From assembly GCA_028695865.1 (NCBI GenBank), contig JAQVID010000004.1, positions 1 to 22,661 of the forward strand: a stretch of DNA of 22,661 nt. Reading direction: 5' to 3'. Numbering within the stretch: position 1 is the first letter of the stretch; each line of letters starts with the position of its first letter. Source of the DNA: Thermoguttaceae bacterium. GTDB taxonomy: Bacteria > Planctomycetota > Planctomycetia > Pirellulales > Thermoguttaceae. This document shows, piece by piece, positions 1 to 8,814 of the stretch. Under the pieces are notes generated by a model that saw only the letters and a program-made list of their open reading frames with translations, searched no databases and was not told the origin of the DNA. Made by a program: the position numbers and the translations under genes.

Positions 1-2063
1 AGGAACAGGACATCTTGTGTCGTACCGCGACCTTCAAAGTCGGGGGGTAACTGCTCTGTGCAATCGACCGTTTCAACTGTTTCCGGCGAAATGTCGAACA
101 GAAAACGACTCGAAATGACCACCGAATACATTCCGCGAAATTCACGATAAACACACTTGCTCATGAGGAGTTCTTCCCGGGCACGGGTCATTCCGACGAA
201 CAAGAGCCTCCGTTCTTCTTCCAATTGCATGGCGTCTTTAAGCGAACGTTCATGGGGGAGAATGTTTTCTTCGACGGCAATAATATAAACGACCGGGAAT
301 TCCAGTCCTTTTGCGGCATGAAGCGACATGAGCGAGACGCGTTCGGAACCGTTGTTCCAGGCATCGACATCGTTGACCAGCGCGGTGCGTTCGAGGAAAC
401 GGCCCAATCGCGTTATTCCGTCGGCGTCGTTTGTTTCGAAGAGTGAGCCGGGCGGCAGATTGGCTTGCGTCGTTTGGTCGTCTTCTTCTTCGGATTGCCC
501 GCTTAACTCTTGATCGAATTCGCGTACTTCCGAAAGAAGTTCCTGTACGTTGGCACATCGCTGTTTATCTTCTTCTGTGTCGCCCATGATCGATTGAAGA
601 TATTTTGAATCGCGAAGGACAATGGAAAGCAAGACTTCCAAATCGGCATGAACATCGGCGGCCATTTCGGCAAAACGGTCGATCATGGCGACGAAGTCGG
701 CGATGCTTTTGCGTGTTTTTGCGGTGATGCCGTCAATACGATCGACACAACGAGCGGCGTCGAAGAGCGAAACGCCGGAACTTGCGGCGTAGTTTTCGAG
801 TTTGCCGATGGTTGTTCGCCCGATTCCGCGAGTGGGTAAGTTAATGATACGGCGAAAGGCAATCGAATCGCTTGTGTTGTAAATCAGTTGAAAATAAGCG
901 ACCAGGTCGCGAATTTCGCGCCGCCCGAAAAATTCCAGACCGCGAACAAGCTGAAACGGAACTCCGTTGCGATGAAGCGCATGTTCCAGATTGCGGGACA
1001 GGGCGTTCGTTCGATAAAAAATCGCGAAGTCGCCCGGCTGACGTCTTCCTTCAGAAACGGCGGTCGCAATTTCGCGAGCGATGATTTCGGCTTCATCCCG
1101 CTGGTTGAAGCATGTGAGTACCCGGGGACGCACGCCCGCCGTATTGTCGGTGTAAAGGTCTTTTTCTTTCCGATGCTTGTTGTGTTTGATCAATGACGAA
1201 GCCGCGGCCAGAATGCTTTTTGTACTCCTGTAATTCTGTTCCAGTCGCACAATACGCACGGTCGGAAAGTCTTTTTCAAAGTCAAGTATATTATTGATAT
1301 TGGCTCCGCGCCAGCCGTAGATCGATTGGTCCGGGTCGCCTGTTACGCACAGATTCGGATAATCGATCGACAGTGCTCGTGAAATCGCGTATTGAACAAG
1401 GTTGGTGTCCTGGTATTCGTCAAGCAGCAGATAACGATACCGGGCATCGAGGTCGTGACGCAGGCCCGGATTCTCCTTGAGCATGACCGCGACACGAACA
1501 AGCAGATCGTCGAAATCGACCGCGTTGCACTCGCGAAGAGCCTGCTGATATTGAGGGTACACTTCTTCCACGGTCTTTCCCAACAGGCTTCCTGCCCGGG
1601 CGACATAATCGTCGGGAAGAATCAGATTGTTTTTTGCCCAACTGATTGCACCGGCGATTTTTTGAGCGTCCACACCATTGGGTAGGGAACTCTTGTCAAT
1701 CAAATTATCGAGAAGTTGCCGACTTTGATCGGTATCATAGATTGTGAAGTTGGTCCCCAGTCGCGTCTTGTCGGCGTACATGCGAAGAAGTCGGGCACAA
1801 AACTTGTGAAAGGTTCCCATCCAAACTCTTGCCCCGGGAGCCAGACTCGCCAAACGGGAATTCATTTCGTTGGCGGCCTTGTTCGTAAACGTCATGGCGA
1901 CGATTTGCCAGTCGGGAACGCCTTGTTCCAGCAGCCAGGCGATTCGGTGCGTAACGACTCTGGTTTTGCCGCTTCCGGGCCCGGCAAGTACGAGAAGCGG
2001 TCCGTCTTTGAAACGAATCGCTTCTTCTTGCGCTTTGTTCAATCCTTCGAAAAGATGTTTCAT
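1..2063 (-). CDS. UvrD/PcrA-type DNA helicase (3' end missing)
   Basis: Superfamily 1A 3'-to-5' ATP-dependent DNA helicase of the UvrD/PcrA group, acting in nucleotide excision repair, mismatch repair or removal of RecA and stalled polymerase. I translated 687 codons from the ATG at 2063 to the window edge without a stop or frameshift. All helicase motifs are in order: Walker A AGPGSGKT (27-34), motif Ia TFTNKAA (58-64), Walker B DEYQDTN (215-221), motif III GDPDQSIYGWRGA (242-254), motif IV LEQNYRS (274-280), motif V around SLHAAKGLEF (579-589) and motif VI around LLFVGMTRARE (620-630). An acidic stretch (522-530) lies in the second half. Family members are about 720-780 residues, so only the C-terminal tail is missing. 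The ribosome binding site is weak. PcrA and UvrD cannot be told apart from this fragment. It is the last gene of a minus-strand series, separated from pgm by a repeat array. Confidence 0.95.
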   Translation of the reverse strand, partial: MKHLFEGLNKAQEEAIRFKDGPLLVLAGPGSGKTRVVTHRIAWLLEQGVPDWQIVAMTFTNKAANEMNSRLASLAPGARVWMGTFHKFCARLLRMYADKTRLGTNFTIYDTDQSRQLLDNLIDKSSLPNGVDAQKIAGAISWAKNNLILPDDYVARAGSLLGKTVEEVYPQYQQALRECNAVDFDDLLVRVAVMLKENPGLRHDLDARYRYLLLDEYQDTNLVQYAISRALSIDYPNLCVTGDPDQSIYGWRGANINNILDFEKDFPTVRIVRLEQNYRSTKSILAAASSLIKHNKHRKEKDLYTDNTAGVRPRVLTCFNQRDEAEIIAREIATAVSEGRRQPGDFAIFYRTNALSRNLEHALHRNGVPFQLVRGLEFFGRREIRDLVAYFQLIYNTSDSIAFRRIINLPTRGIGRTTIGKLENYAASSGVSLFDAARCVDRIDGITAKTRKSIADFVAMIDRFAEMAADVHADLEVLLSIVLRDSKYLQSIMGDTEEDKQRCANVQELLSEVREFDQELSGQSEEEDDQTTQANLPPGSLFETNDADGITRLGRFLERTALVNDVDAWNNGSERVSLMSLHAAKGLEFPVVYIIAVEENILPHERSLKDAMQLEEERRLLFVGMTRAREELLMSKCVYREFRGMYSVVISSRFLFDISPETVETVDCTEQLPPDFEGRGTTQDVLF

Positions 2064-2111
2064 TCCATTGTTCTCAATTCTTGCGGCAAAGCATGTTTTT
2101 GAAAAATTGGT

Positions 2112-2516
2112 TTGGCTCAACTTGTGTGTTGTGCGGCCGGCGTCCCCCGTTTTCCGAAGGTAATCGGGGAGCGAATTACCGAAAATTGTCGTATCGGTAG
2201 TGAAAAATCGGCTTGGCTCAACTTGTGTGTTGTGCGGCCGGCGTCCCCCGTTTTCCGAAGGTAAACGGGGAGCGAATTACCGAAAATTGTCGTATCGGTA
2301 GTGAAAAATCGGTTTGGCTCAACTTGTGTGTTGTGCGGCCGGCGTCCCCCGTTTTCCGAAGGTAATCGGGGAGCGAATTACCGAATATTGTCGTATCGGT
2401 AGTGAAAAATCGGCTTGGCTCAACTTGTGTGTTGTGCGGCCGGCGTCCCCCCGTTTTCCGAAGGTAAACGGGGAACGAATTACCGAAAATTGTCGTATCG
2501 GTAGTGAAAAATCGGT
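2112..2516. repeat. Tandem array of four 101-bp repeats
   Basis: Units start at 2112, 2213, 2314 and 2415; each is 101 bp except the last, which has one extra C. About 12 bp resembling a unit end (2100-2111) precede the first. The units alternate between two variants. Units 1 and 3 carry AATCGGGG and end in ATCGGC; units 2 and 4 carry AAACGGGG and end in ATCGGT, so the array looks like a duplicated 202-bp dimer. Each unit can form two hairpins. In unit 2, CCCCGTTT (2246-2253) pairs perfectly with AAACGGGG (2263-2270), and TACCGA (2278-2283) pairs with TCGGTA (2295-2300). In units 1 and 3 the first stem has one mismatch. Since 101 is not a multiple of 3, reading frames shift between units and the array is not coding. 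It fills the pgm-pcrA gap and starts directly after the pgm stop codon. Confidence 0.95.
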
Positions 2517-4157
2517 TCAACTTTCCAGTGCGGTAGTAACAATATCGCGAGCTTCGTCAAAAATCTTGTCGAGGTGTTCTGTTCCCAAAAACGATTCGCC
2601 GTATATTTTATAAATATTTTCGGTTCCGGAGGGGCGTGCGGCGAACCAGCCGTTTTGAGTAACGACTTTAAGGCCGCCAATAGGCGCGTTGTTTCCGGGC
2701 GCGTTGGTTAACTTCGCAATGATTTTTTCTCCGGCGAGTTCATTGGCCGAGACTTTTTCCGGGGTCAGGTTTTTGAACGCGGCTTTCTGTTCCGGAGTGG
2801 CGACCTGATCGACCCTGCGATAAACGGGCGAGCCGTAAAGCGCTTCGAGTTCTTCATAATAGATACCGGGGTCCTTGCCGGTCGTAGCGAGAATTTCGGC
2901 GGCCAGAAGAGCGGGAATGATACCGTCTTTGTCCGTGGTCCATGTTTCTCCGTCGATACGCAGAAAACTGGCACCGGCGCTTTCCTCTCCCCCGAACGCG
3001 ATGGTTCGATTGAAAAGTCCTGGAACAAACCATTTGAAGCCGACCGGAACTTCAATCAGTTTCCGGTCCAAACCGTCAACGACGCGATCGATAATACTGC
3101 TTGACACCAGCGTCTTGCCGACGGCCAATTCGCCGTTCCAGTCTTCGCGGTGCTTGAGTAAATAGTCGATGGCAACGGCCATAAAATGATTGGGATTCAT
3201 GAGTCCGCGAGCTTTCGAGACAATGCCATGGCGATCCGAATCAGGATCGTTAGCGACGGCCAGATCGAAACGGTCTTTGAGTTTCACCAGATTGGCCATG
3301 GAGTACGGACTGGAACAATCCATTCTGATTTTACCATCGTGATCAACCGGAACGAAAGAAAAAGTTGGGTCAAGTTGGTCATTGACGACGGTAACATCAA
3401 GTCCGTATTGACGGCCAATTCGTTCCCAATAGGCTTGAGACGCTCCGCCCAGCGGATCGACGCCGATCTTAATGCCCGCGTTTCGAATCGCTTCCATATC
3501 AACGACATTTTCCAAATCGTCAATGTACCGCGCATGGAAGTCAACCGCGTGAATCGACGGCCAGGCAATCGCTTCGTCGAAGTCAAGCCAGCGAACATCG
3601 CGGTTATCGTTGGCGAGATACTGATTGGCCCGGTCTTGAATCCAGCCGGTAATATCGGTATCGGCGGCGCCGCCATTGGTCGGATTGTATTTGATTCCAC
3701 CGTCGGAGGGCGGATTGTGCGATGGGGTAATAATCAGTCCATCGGAATAATTTGGGCCGAAGGTCGCGTTACTGGTCAAAATTCTGTGCGAAATGACCGG
3801 GGTTGGCGTTGCCGTCCGGCCTGCTTGATATTCCGTTTCAACGTTATTGGCGGCAAGTACTTCAATCGCGGTTTGCTCGGCGGCATCTGAAATGGCGTGC
3901 GTGTCTTTACCAATATAGAGCATTTGAGGCTGGCCGTGTTCGCGTCGCCAATCGATCACCGCTTGCACAATGGCGCGAACATGGGCCTGTGTGAAGGACC
4001 CGTTAAAAGGGGTACCTCTGTGCCCGCTGGTTCCGAACTGAACTCGTTGAATCGCGCTATTGACATCAGGCTTTTTTTCCCGGTAATCACGATTGAGTTG
4101 TTCCACATCGATAAGCAGCTCTTTCGGAGCCGCTTTGCCTGCCAGTTCACTGACCAT
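2517..4157 (-). CDS. pgm: Phosphoglucomutase (alpha-D-glucose specific)
   Basis: Interconverts glucose 1-phosphate and glucose 6-phosphate in the cytoplasm, linking glycolysis to glycogen and envelope sugar synthesis. Similarity to E. coli Pgm runs along the whole length. I place the start at the ATG at 4157, not the upstream in-frame GTG at 4181, because AAAGGA lies 8 nt before it; this gives 546 residues, the E. coli length. In this numbering the landmarks are FGTSGHRG (41-48), the phosphoserine loop TPSHNPP (144-150, catalytic Ser146), the Mg2+ loop DPDSDRHG (304-311), the sugar-binding GGEESAG (389-395) and the phosphate-binding RPSGTE (508-513). All four active-site loops are intact. It lies 98 bp downstream of the Minf_1886-family gene on the same strand, and its stop codon abuts the 101-bp repeat array. 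Confidence 0.97.
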   Translation of the reverse strand: MVSELAGKAAPKELLIDVEQLNRDYREKKPDVNSAIQRVQFGTSGHRGTPFNGSFTQAHVRAIVQAVIDWRREHGQPQMLYIGKDTHAISDAAEQTAIEVLAANNVETEYQAGRTATPTPVISHRILTSNATFGPNYSDGLIITPSHNPPSDGGIKYNPTNGGAADTDITGWIQDRANQYLANDNRDVRWLDFDEAIAWPSIHAVDFHARYIDDLENVVDMEAIRNAGIKIGVDPLGGASQAYWERIGRQYGLDVTVVNDQLDPTFSFVPVDHDGKIRMDCSSPYSMANLVKLKDRFDLAVANDPDSDRHGIVSKARGLMNPNHFMAVAIDYLLKHREDWNGELAVGKTLVSSSIIDRVVDGLDRKLIEVPVGFKWFVPGLFNRTIAFGGEESAGASFLRIDGETWTTDKDGIIPALLAAEILATTGKDPGIYYEELEALYGSPVYRRVDQVATPEQKAAFKNLTPEKVSANELAGEKIIAKLTNAPGNNAPIGGLKVVTQNGWFAARPSGTENIYKIYGESFLGTEHLDKIFDEARDIVTTALES

Positions 4158-4255
4158 GATTTTTGTCCTTTCCCCGTTCACCGGAGCGAAAAAATTTTCT
4201 TATCGCGATCTGTTCAGGATCGGAAGTATTGGCAAGGTCCGGCCTGCCGTGCGCG

Positions 4256-4693
4256 TTAATTCTCTTTGTCGGACGATTTGAACTCGAAGCCGTTTTCCAA
4301 TTCTTTGGTAAGTTCAAAAACGTCGTCGAAGTCTTCCGGACAGTCTTCCTTGGTTTTGCTCATATAGCCGATATTGATCAAATTATACACAATGTCGCCA
4401 ATATCGGACGTTTTGCGAATGCCCAGTCCGCGCAAGACGGATCGGGCCAACATGCCGTATTGGAGCAGGGCGTAATCCCGCACGGCCCGGCACAGGTCTT
4501 GCCCGGAAACGTGAGAAGCCCCACTCGAAGGAACATAACTAATGTCGCCGGCATGAGCTTGCGCCTCTTCCTTGGCACTCTGCTCGTTTGCGAAGACAAG
4601 TGCTTCGTTGACCAGACGGTAAGACTCAATAGAGAAGCGATGATCGTTCTTCAACAGCTCTACAAATTTTTGAGTTTGAATATCTTGTACCAT
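4256..4693 (-). CDS. Minf_1886 / TIGR04138 family protein
   Basis: A 145-residue protein that I recognise as the uncharacterised Minf_1886 family (TIGR04138), known only from Planctomycetes and Verrucomicrobia; function unknown. Family-like features are the N-terminal segment on FVELLKNDHRFSIESYRLV, a central GASHVSGQDLCRAVRDYAL region and the following QYGMLARSVLRGLGI and DIGDIVYNLI segments. The C-terminus is acidic (CPEDFDDVFELTKELE). No signal peptide or membrane segment is visible. An in-frame TTG at 4705 would add four residues; I prefer the ATG at 4693, although neither has a strong ribosome binding site. It sits between the PIN-TRAM gene (69-bp gap) and pgm on the same strand, so co-transcription is likely. 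The family call rests on memory of its conserved segments, not on a search. Confidence 0.82.
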   Translation of the reverse strand: MVQDIQTQKFVELLKNDHRFSIESYRLVNEALVFANEQSAKEEAQAHAGDISYVPSSGASHVSGQDLCRAVRDYALLQYGMLARSVLRGLGIRKTSDIGDIVYNLINIGYMSKTKEDCPEDFDDVFELTKELENGFEFKSSDKEN

Positions 4694-4762
4694 TGTATCA
4701 CTCAAGCTTGCTTTGGATGCGATCGTTCATCCGGGATCAGTATTGTCTGTTCATTATCCGTA

Positions 4763-5869
4763 TTATTTTTTGCTATCGGTCGAATTGTCCTGACGATCCA
4801 GAACGAGGGTAGGTCCGATATGCTTTTTGACAGTGTATTCGTACCGGGCAAAAATCATGCGACCGGCACTGGTTTGCAGAACGCTGGTAACCGTAACGAC
4901 GACCCGTTCGGCAATATGATTGCGTCCTTGTTCAACGACGATCATGGTGCCATCGTCGAGGTAAGCAACGCCTTGACCGGCTTCTTCGCCGCCTTTGACG
5001 ATGTCGATTTCAATACGCTCATTGGGCAAAAAGACCGGTTTGAGGGCATTGGACAAATCATTGAGGTTAATGACCGGCACACCTTGGAGCTTGGCAACCT
5101 TATTCAGGTTATAATCGTTCGTAACGAGCTTGCCTCCCAGATGTTTGGCCAGAGCGACCAGTTTGAGATCGACCGGCTGATTAACATACTCCGGAAGCTC
5201 GGAATCATCGATTTGCAGATCGACTTCGGGCATGTTCTGAAGTTGGCTCAAAATATCAAGTCCACGGCGGCCTCGCGTTCTTCGTCCGCGGTCGGCACTG
5301 TCGGCGATATGTTGCAGTTCGACCATGGCAAACCGGGGAATAATGAGCGTATTATCAATCAGTTTGGTCTCCATGACATCGGAAATTCGGCCATCGATCA
5401 CGACGCTGGTATCGAGGATTAAAGGTTTGATTCCTTTTATATTGCGTTGAAATTCGACGTAAGGAATGATGAATCGAAAATCGTTTCGTGTTTGTAATAA
5501 AAAGCTTGTTCCGCAATAGCTGAACCATAATAGCATTACCGCGATAATATTCCTCCGCAGGGGCGACGGAATGAGTACGCCGTTGGTATCGAGTTCGTCG
5601 TCGAAGAATGGTTCCAGGGCAAGACCCATGAAATAGGTCATGAGCAGTCCGACCAGCAGGCCAAAATAGATCGCGGAAATCCATTCCAGTCGCTTTTTCG
5701 GGAAAGCCATATCTACCCAAATAATTACAAGCGTAGCGGCAATCAAAACAAAAAATGTTAATAAACTTACAGTATCACTTTTCCCGGTCAAACCGCCGGA
5801 GCGAACGATTGCAACGCCGATTCCGCTGGTTACCAGAATAAAAATACTGCGAAGAATTAAAAGTGGCAT
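4763..5869 (-). CDS. PIN-TRAM membrane protein, YacL-like
   Basis: A 368-residue member of the YacL-like family: an N-terminal membrane region, a PIN nuclease-fold domain and a TRAM RNA-binding domain. Four hydrophobic segments fall near residues 4-23, 34-54, 63-83 and 106-126. The PIN domain spans about 149-275 and keeps its acidic residues: Asp153 (LILDTSVVIDGR), Glu184 (MVELQHIADS), Asp234 and Asp252 (TNDYNLNKVA). The Arg-rich stretch DRGRRTRGRRG (193-203) is typical of the family. TRAM covers about 282-345. The likely role is membrane-anchored RNA binding or cleavage; the substrate is unknown. The ATG at 5869 has AAAGGAA upstream, and a promoter candidate lies at 5918-5945. It is the first gene of the leftward series. 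Confidence 0.9.
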   Translation of the reverse strand: MPLLILRSIFILVTSGIGVAIVRSGGLTGKSDTVSLLTFFVLIAATLVIIWVDMAFPKKRLEWISAIYFGLLVGLLMTYFMGLALEPFFDDELDTNGVLIPSPLRRNIIAVMLLWFSYCGTSFLLQTRNDFRFIIPYVEFQRNIKGIKPLILDTSVVIDGRISDVMETKLIDNTLIIPRFAMVELQHIADSADRGRRTRGRRGLDILSQLQNMPEVDLQIDDSELPEYVNQPVDLKLVALAKHLGGKLVTNDYNLNKVAKLQGVPVINLNDLSNALKPVFLPNERIEIDIVKGGEEAGQGVAYLDDGTMIVVEQGRNHIAERVVVTVTSVLQTSAGRMIFARYEYTVKKHIGPTLVLDRQDNSTDSKK

Positions 5870-5917
5870 GATTGTTCCTTTGGGAGCAAAATAAGTGTTC
5901 TGTCAAATTATATTTAT

Positions 5918-5945
5918 ATTATATGGTCGAAAAGAGGAATGACAA
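5918..5945 (-). promoter_or_regulatory. Sigma-70-type promoter for the PIN-TRAM gene
   Basis: Read on the minus strand: -35 TTGTCA (5945-5940), a 16-bp spacer and a perfect -10 TATAAT (5923-5918). A second TATAAT follows at 5912-5907. Transcription would start near 5911, about 40 nt before the ATG at 5869. Predicted from consensus match only. Confidence 0.55.
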
Positions 5946-6117
5946 CGACAAAAGGAGGTTTTTGCTGCGGAGTTGCGTTGTCACCGTGATACTATCCAAC
6001 CTGGGTACCAATGTAAACAAGCCAATTATAATCTTTCTTTTGAAAAAAAGGAAGGTGTTGGGTGCCAAAAAAAACGAACTTTCTCTCCCCCCCGGTTAAA
6101 TTCGATTCTCTTTGGGG

Positions 6118-6123
6118 TATAAT
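6118..6123 (+). promoter_or_regulatory. -10 element candidate for the ior operon
   Basis: A perfect TATAAT 62 bp upstream of the iorA ATG. The -35 position holds only a poor match (TTAAAT at 6096-6101, 16-bp spacer), so the promoter is weak or depends on an activator. Confidence 0.4.
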
Positions 6124-6185
6124 ACATCATGGTGGAGAATTTACCTGTTCGTAACAACCGGACATGATTTAAAAAGGTTGAACAC

Positions 6186-8114
6186 ATGAAAAAGTTATTG
6201 TCGGGGAACGAGGCGATCGCCCGGGGAGCCTGGGAAGCCAAAGTGAACGTGGCAACCGGATATCCGGGAACGCCTTCAACGGAAATTTTGGAAAATATCA
6301 GCAAGTTTTACAAGGACGACGTCTACTGCGAATGGGCGCCGAACGAAAAAGTTGCTTTTGAGGTCGCTGTGGGTGCCGCCTTTACTGGTGCTCGTGCCAT
6401 GACGACCATGAAACATGTCGGACTCAACGTTGCGGCCGATCCTCTCATGACATTCGCCTATATCGGTACTGTCGGTGGCTTTGTCGCCGTCGTTGCCGAT
6501 GATCCAGGTATGAATTCATCGCAAAACGAGCAGGATACCCGCCAAATGGCCCGGTTCGCAAAAGTTCCCGTTATTGAACCCGCTGATTCCGAGGAAGCTC
6601 GCGTCTTCATGCGAATGGCGTTCGAAATTTCCGAAAAATATCAAACCCCGGTTATCCTCCGTTCAACCACCACGGTGAGTCACTCCCGTGGAATCGTCAA
6701 ACTCGACGAACAAGTTGAGCTTGATCGCAAGATCAGTTTCCAAAAAGCTCCTTCCCGGTTTGTTCCTGTACCCGCGTGGGCTCGGCCGATGAGAGTTCGT
6801 TTGGAGAAGCGACTTGAGGAATTGCAAGAAGAAGCAAGTATTTCGTCGCTGAACGAACTTGAATGGAAAGATCGTTCGCTTGGTATTATTACCAGTGGTG
6901 CCGCCAGTCAATATGTTCGCGAAGTTTTTCCGGACGCGTCCATTTTGAAGTTGGGATGGTCGTATCCGTTCCCTGACAGATTGCTTCACGAGTTCGCTTA
7001 TGGCGTCGAAGAGGTTTTGGTTGTCGAAGAGCTTGACGATTTTATTGAGGAACATGTTAAAGCACTGGGAATTCACTGCATTGGCAAGAAGTTGGCGGGG
7101 GGAAATTTGGTTCCCCGCATTGGTGAGTTGAACATAAATATCATGAGAGAAGTTCGGGACAAGCTCGATCAGCGAATGGGCTCAAGCTCTGTCGCGTACA
7201 GTTCGCCCGATCAGATTCCGCTTCCGATCCCGGGCGAAACGTCCGTCTCGGGGAGTGTTCCTCCGGTCCTTTCCGACAGTGACATGGCTAAGCCTGTTGT
7301 GAAAAAAGAAGCGATGCCTGCGGTTCCTCCGATGGATTCCGCTGTGGAACTTCCGGTTCTTCCGCCTCGTCCTCCGGTGTTGTGTCCGGGCTGTCCACAC
7401 CGCGGTCTGTTCTTTGCCCTTGGGCGTCTCGATGTCGTGGTCGCCGGGGATATTGGTTGCTACAGTTTGGGGGTATCGCCTCCGCTCAATCGTATTGATA
7501 CGATCTTGTGCATGGGGGGCGGTATTTCGGTCGCGCACGGCATGGCCTGTGCGAAGAACGACAAAAAAGTCGTCGGCATTGTGGGCGACTCGACCTTTTT
7601 CCACTCCGGTATGACAGGGCTTTTGGACATTATTTATAACAAAGGTTGTTCGACGATTATCGTACTCGATAACCGCACGACGGCCATGACAGGTCATCAG
7701 GACAATCCCGGTACGGGCAAGACCATTACGGGGCAGGCGACGAAGGCGACTGATATTGCTGAAGTAGGGCGCGCACTCGGAATCGAGCATGTTGTTGAGG
7801 TGCTTCCGCGTCATATCAAAGAGACGGTTGCGGTCTTAAAAGAAGCGATAGCGTCTGATGAACCCTGGTTGATCGTCTCGAAAACACCGTGTCCGCTTGC
7901 CGACAAGATTTCGCTTGGTCTTCCCCTTCGGGTGAATCAGGAGAAGTGTCGTCATTGCGGTCTGTGTTTGAAACTTGGCTGTCCTGGCATCGAAAAGGAA
8001 CATGATCAAATTCACGTGAACACGTTGCTTTGTGCCAGTTGTAAATTGTGTCAGCAGATATGTCCGGCCGGGGCGTTTGAGAACGCGCCGTACAACATTG
8101 ATCTAAACAATTAG
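6186..8114 (+). CDS. iorA: Indolepyruvate:ferredoxin oxidoreductase, alpha subunit
   Basis: Catalytic subunit of IOR, which oxidatively decarboxylates indolepyruvate and other aryl pyruvates from aromatic amino acids to aryl acyl-CoA, reducing ferredoxin; cytoplasmic, oxygen-sensitive. The 642 residues show a pyrimidine-binding domain (about 1-175, with GYPGTPSTEI near 25-34), a middle domain (about 230-330), a thiamine-diphosphate domain starting at CPGCPHRG (400-407) with GDIGCYSLG (421-429) and GDSTFFHSG (468-476), and a C-terminal ferredoxin-like domain. The last carries two 4Fe-4S motifs: CRHCGLCLKLGCP (588-600) and CASCKLCQQICP (616-627). A Pro-rich, low-complexity linker of about 60 residues (334-396) before the thiamine domain is longer than I expect. 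The ATG at 6186 has AAAAAGG 7 nt upstream. First gene of a four-gene operon; iorB follows after 33 bp. Confidence 0.95.
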   Translation: MKKLLSGNEAIARGAWEAKVNVATGYPGTPSTEILENISKFYKDDVYCEWAPNEKVAFEVAVGAAFTGARAMTTMKHVGLNVAADPLMTFAYIGTVGGFVAVVADDPGMNSSQNEQDTRQMARFAKVPVIEPADSEEARVFMRMAFEISEKYQTPVILRSTTTVSHSRGIVKLDEQVELDRKISFQKAPSRFVPVPAWARPMRVRLEKRLEELQEEASISSLNELEWKDRSLGIITSGAASQYVREVFPDASILKLGWSYPFPDRLLHEFAYGVEEVLVVEELDDFIEEHVKALGIHCIGKKLAGGNLVPRIGELNINIMREVRDKLDQRMGSSSVAYSSPDQIPLPIPGETSVSGSVPPVLSDSDMAKPVVKKEAMPAVPPMDSAVELPVLPPRPPVLCPGCPHRGLFFALGRLDVVVAGDIGCYSLGVSPPLNRIDTILCMGGGISVAHGMACAKNDKKVVGIVGDSTFFHSGMTGLLDIIYNKGCSTIIVLDNRTTAMTGHQDNPGTGKTITGQATKATDIAEVGRALGIEHVVEVLPRHIKETVAVLKEAIASDEPWLIVSKTPCPLADKISLGLPLRVNQEKCRHCGLCLKLGCPGIEKEHDQIHVNTLLCASCKLCQQICPAGAFENAPYNIDLNN

Positions 8115-8147
8115 CCTGAAAAGAATGCGGAAAAAGGAGAAGATAAT

Positions 8148-8765
8148 ATGTCCAGTACGTTGAATAATTATGCCGGAGGGAATGCTCCCTCGGATACGAA
8201 GAGTGTCGTTCTGGTCGGTGTTGGCGGACAAGGTATTCTGCTTGCAAGTACGGTTCTTGCTCATGCCGCGATGGAATCGGGTTACGACGTGAAGACCAAT
8301 GAGATTCACGGCATGGCCCAACGCGGCGGAAGTGTGCTTGCCCAGGTTCGTTTTGGAACCAAGGTATACAGTCCAATCGTCCCCAAGGGCGGCGCCAGTA
8401 TTATTGCGTCGTTGGAAAAGATTGAAATATTCCGTTACCGCGATTACCTTGACCCAATGGGTTGGGCGATTGTTTCGAATCAGGAGATTGTACCAGTGAC
8501 GGCGTCCTCTGGTCAAACACCTTATCCGGAATTGGGAAAGGCCGACTTCGCCAAGTTCTTTCCGCGTTTGATCTATTTGAACGCGGTTGAAACGGCCAAA
8601 GAACTTGGTAATCCGAAAACGGTGAATTCGATCGTTTTGGGTGCCGTATCTCAAAAACTTGACTTTGAGACACAGGCGTGGGAAAAGGCGTTTCGTTCGT
8701 CGGTCAAGCCGAAGTTTTTCGATATCAATATGAAAGCGTTTTTCCTGGGTCGTCAGATGAACTGA
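8148..8765 (+). CDS. iorB: Indolepyruvate:ferredoxin oxidoreductase, beta subunit
   Basis: The 205-residue gamma/beta-type subunit that completes the IOR heterodimer with IorA. Diagnostic motifs are VVLVGVGGQGILLAS (about 20-34) at the N-terminus and NEIHGMAQRGGSVLAQVR (about 51-68), both typical of the 2-oxoacid:acceptor oxidoreductase gamma domain. Residues 1-17 are a short, unconserved N-terminal extension. The ATG at 8148 is preceded by a strong AAAAAGGAGA (8131-8140) with a 7-nt spacer, so the start is secure. No cofactor cysteines are present, as expected; the clusters are in IorA. The flavodiiron gene follows after 49 bp. Confidence 0.93.
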   Translation: MSSTLNNYAGGNAPSDTKSVVLVGVGGQGILLASTVLAHAAMESGYDVKTNEIHGMAQRGGSVLAQVRFGTKVYSPIVPKGGASIIASLEKIEIFRYRDYLDPMGWAIVSNQEIVPVTASSGQTPYPELGKADFAKFFPRLIYLNAVETAKELGNPKTVNSIVLGAVSQKLDFETQAWEKAFRSSVKPKFFDINMKAFFLGRQMN

Positions 8766-8814
8766 ATTTTGCTCGCCGTTTCGCAGGTGAAGGCAAAGAA
8801 AGCGAAGGAATGCC

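Larger units (their letters stand above)
5870..6185. other. Divergent intergenic region with two promoters
   Basis: This 316-bp gap separates the leftward PIN-TRAM gene from the rightward ior operon. It holds a leftward promoter candidate (5918-5945) and a rightward -10 candidate (6118-6123). A stretch matching the consensus Shine-Dalgarno, AAAGGAGG (about 5950-5957), has no convincing start codon at the right distance. A run of A and then C residues lies at 6066-6093. I see no RNA gene. Confidence 0.6.

Noticed and set aside
1..2063. Possible frameshift or pseudogene, because only short open frames appear in this region when both ends are required.
   Set aside because: A continuous 687-codon frame with all helicase motifs runs to the window edge; it lacks a stop only because the window ends.
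2218..2613. Open frames through the 101-bp repeat array on both strands.
   Set aside because: The 101-bp period shifts the frame at every unit, so no repeated peptide is maintained; the array is better explained as non-coding.
4163..5422. A 419-codon open frame on the plus strand.
   Set aside because: It lies antisense to the Minf_1886-family and PIN-TRAM genes, both with clear family motifs and codon structure; the plus frame shows no recognisable domain.
5872..6099. A 75-codon plus-strand frame with AAAGGAGG inside it.
   Set aside because: No start codon lies at a proper distance from the AAAGGAGG, the frame overlaps a leftward promoter, and the peptide has no recognisable feature.
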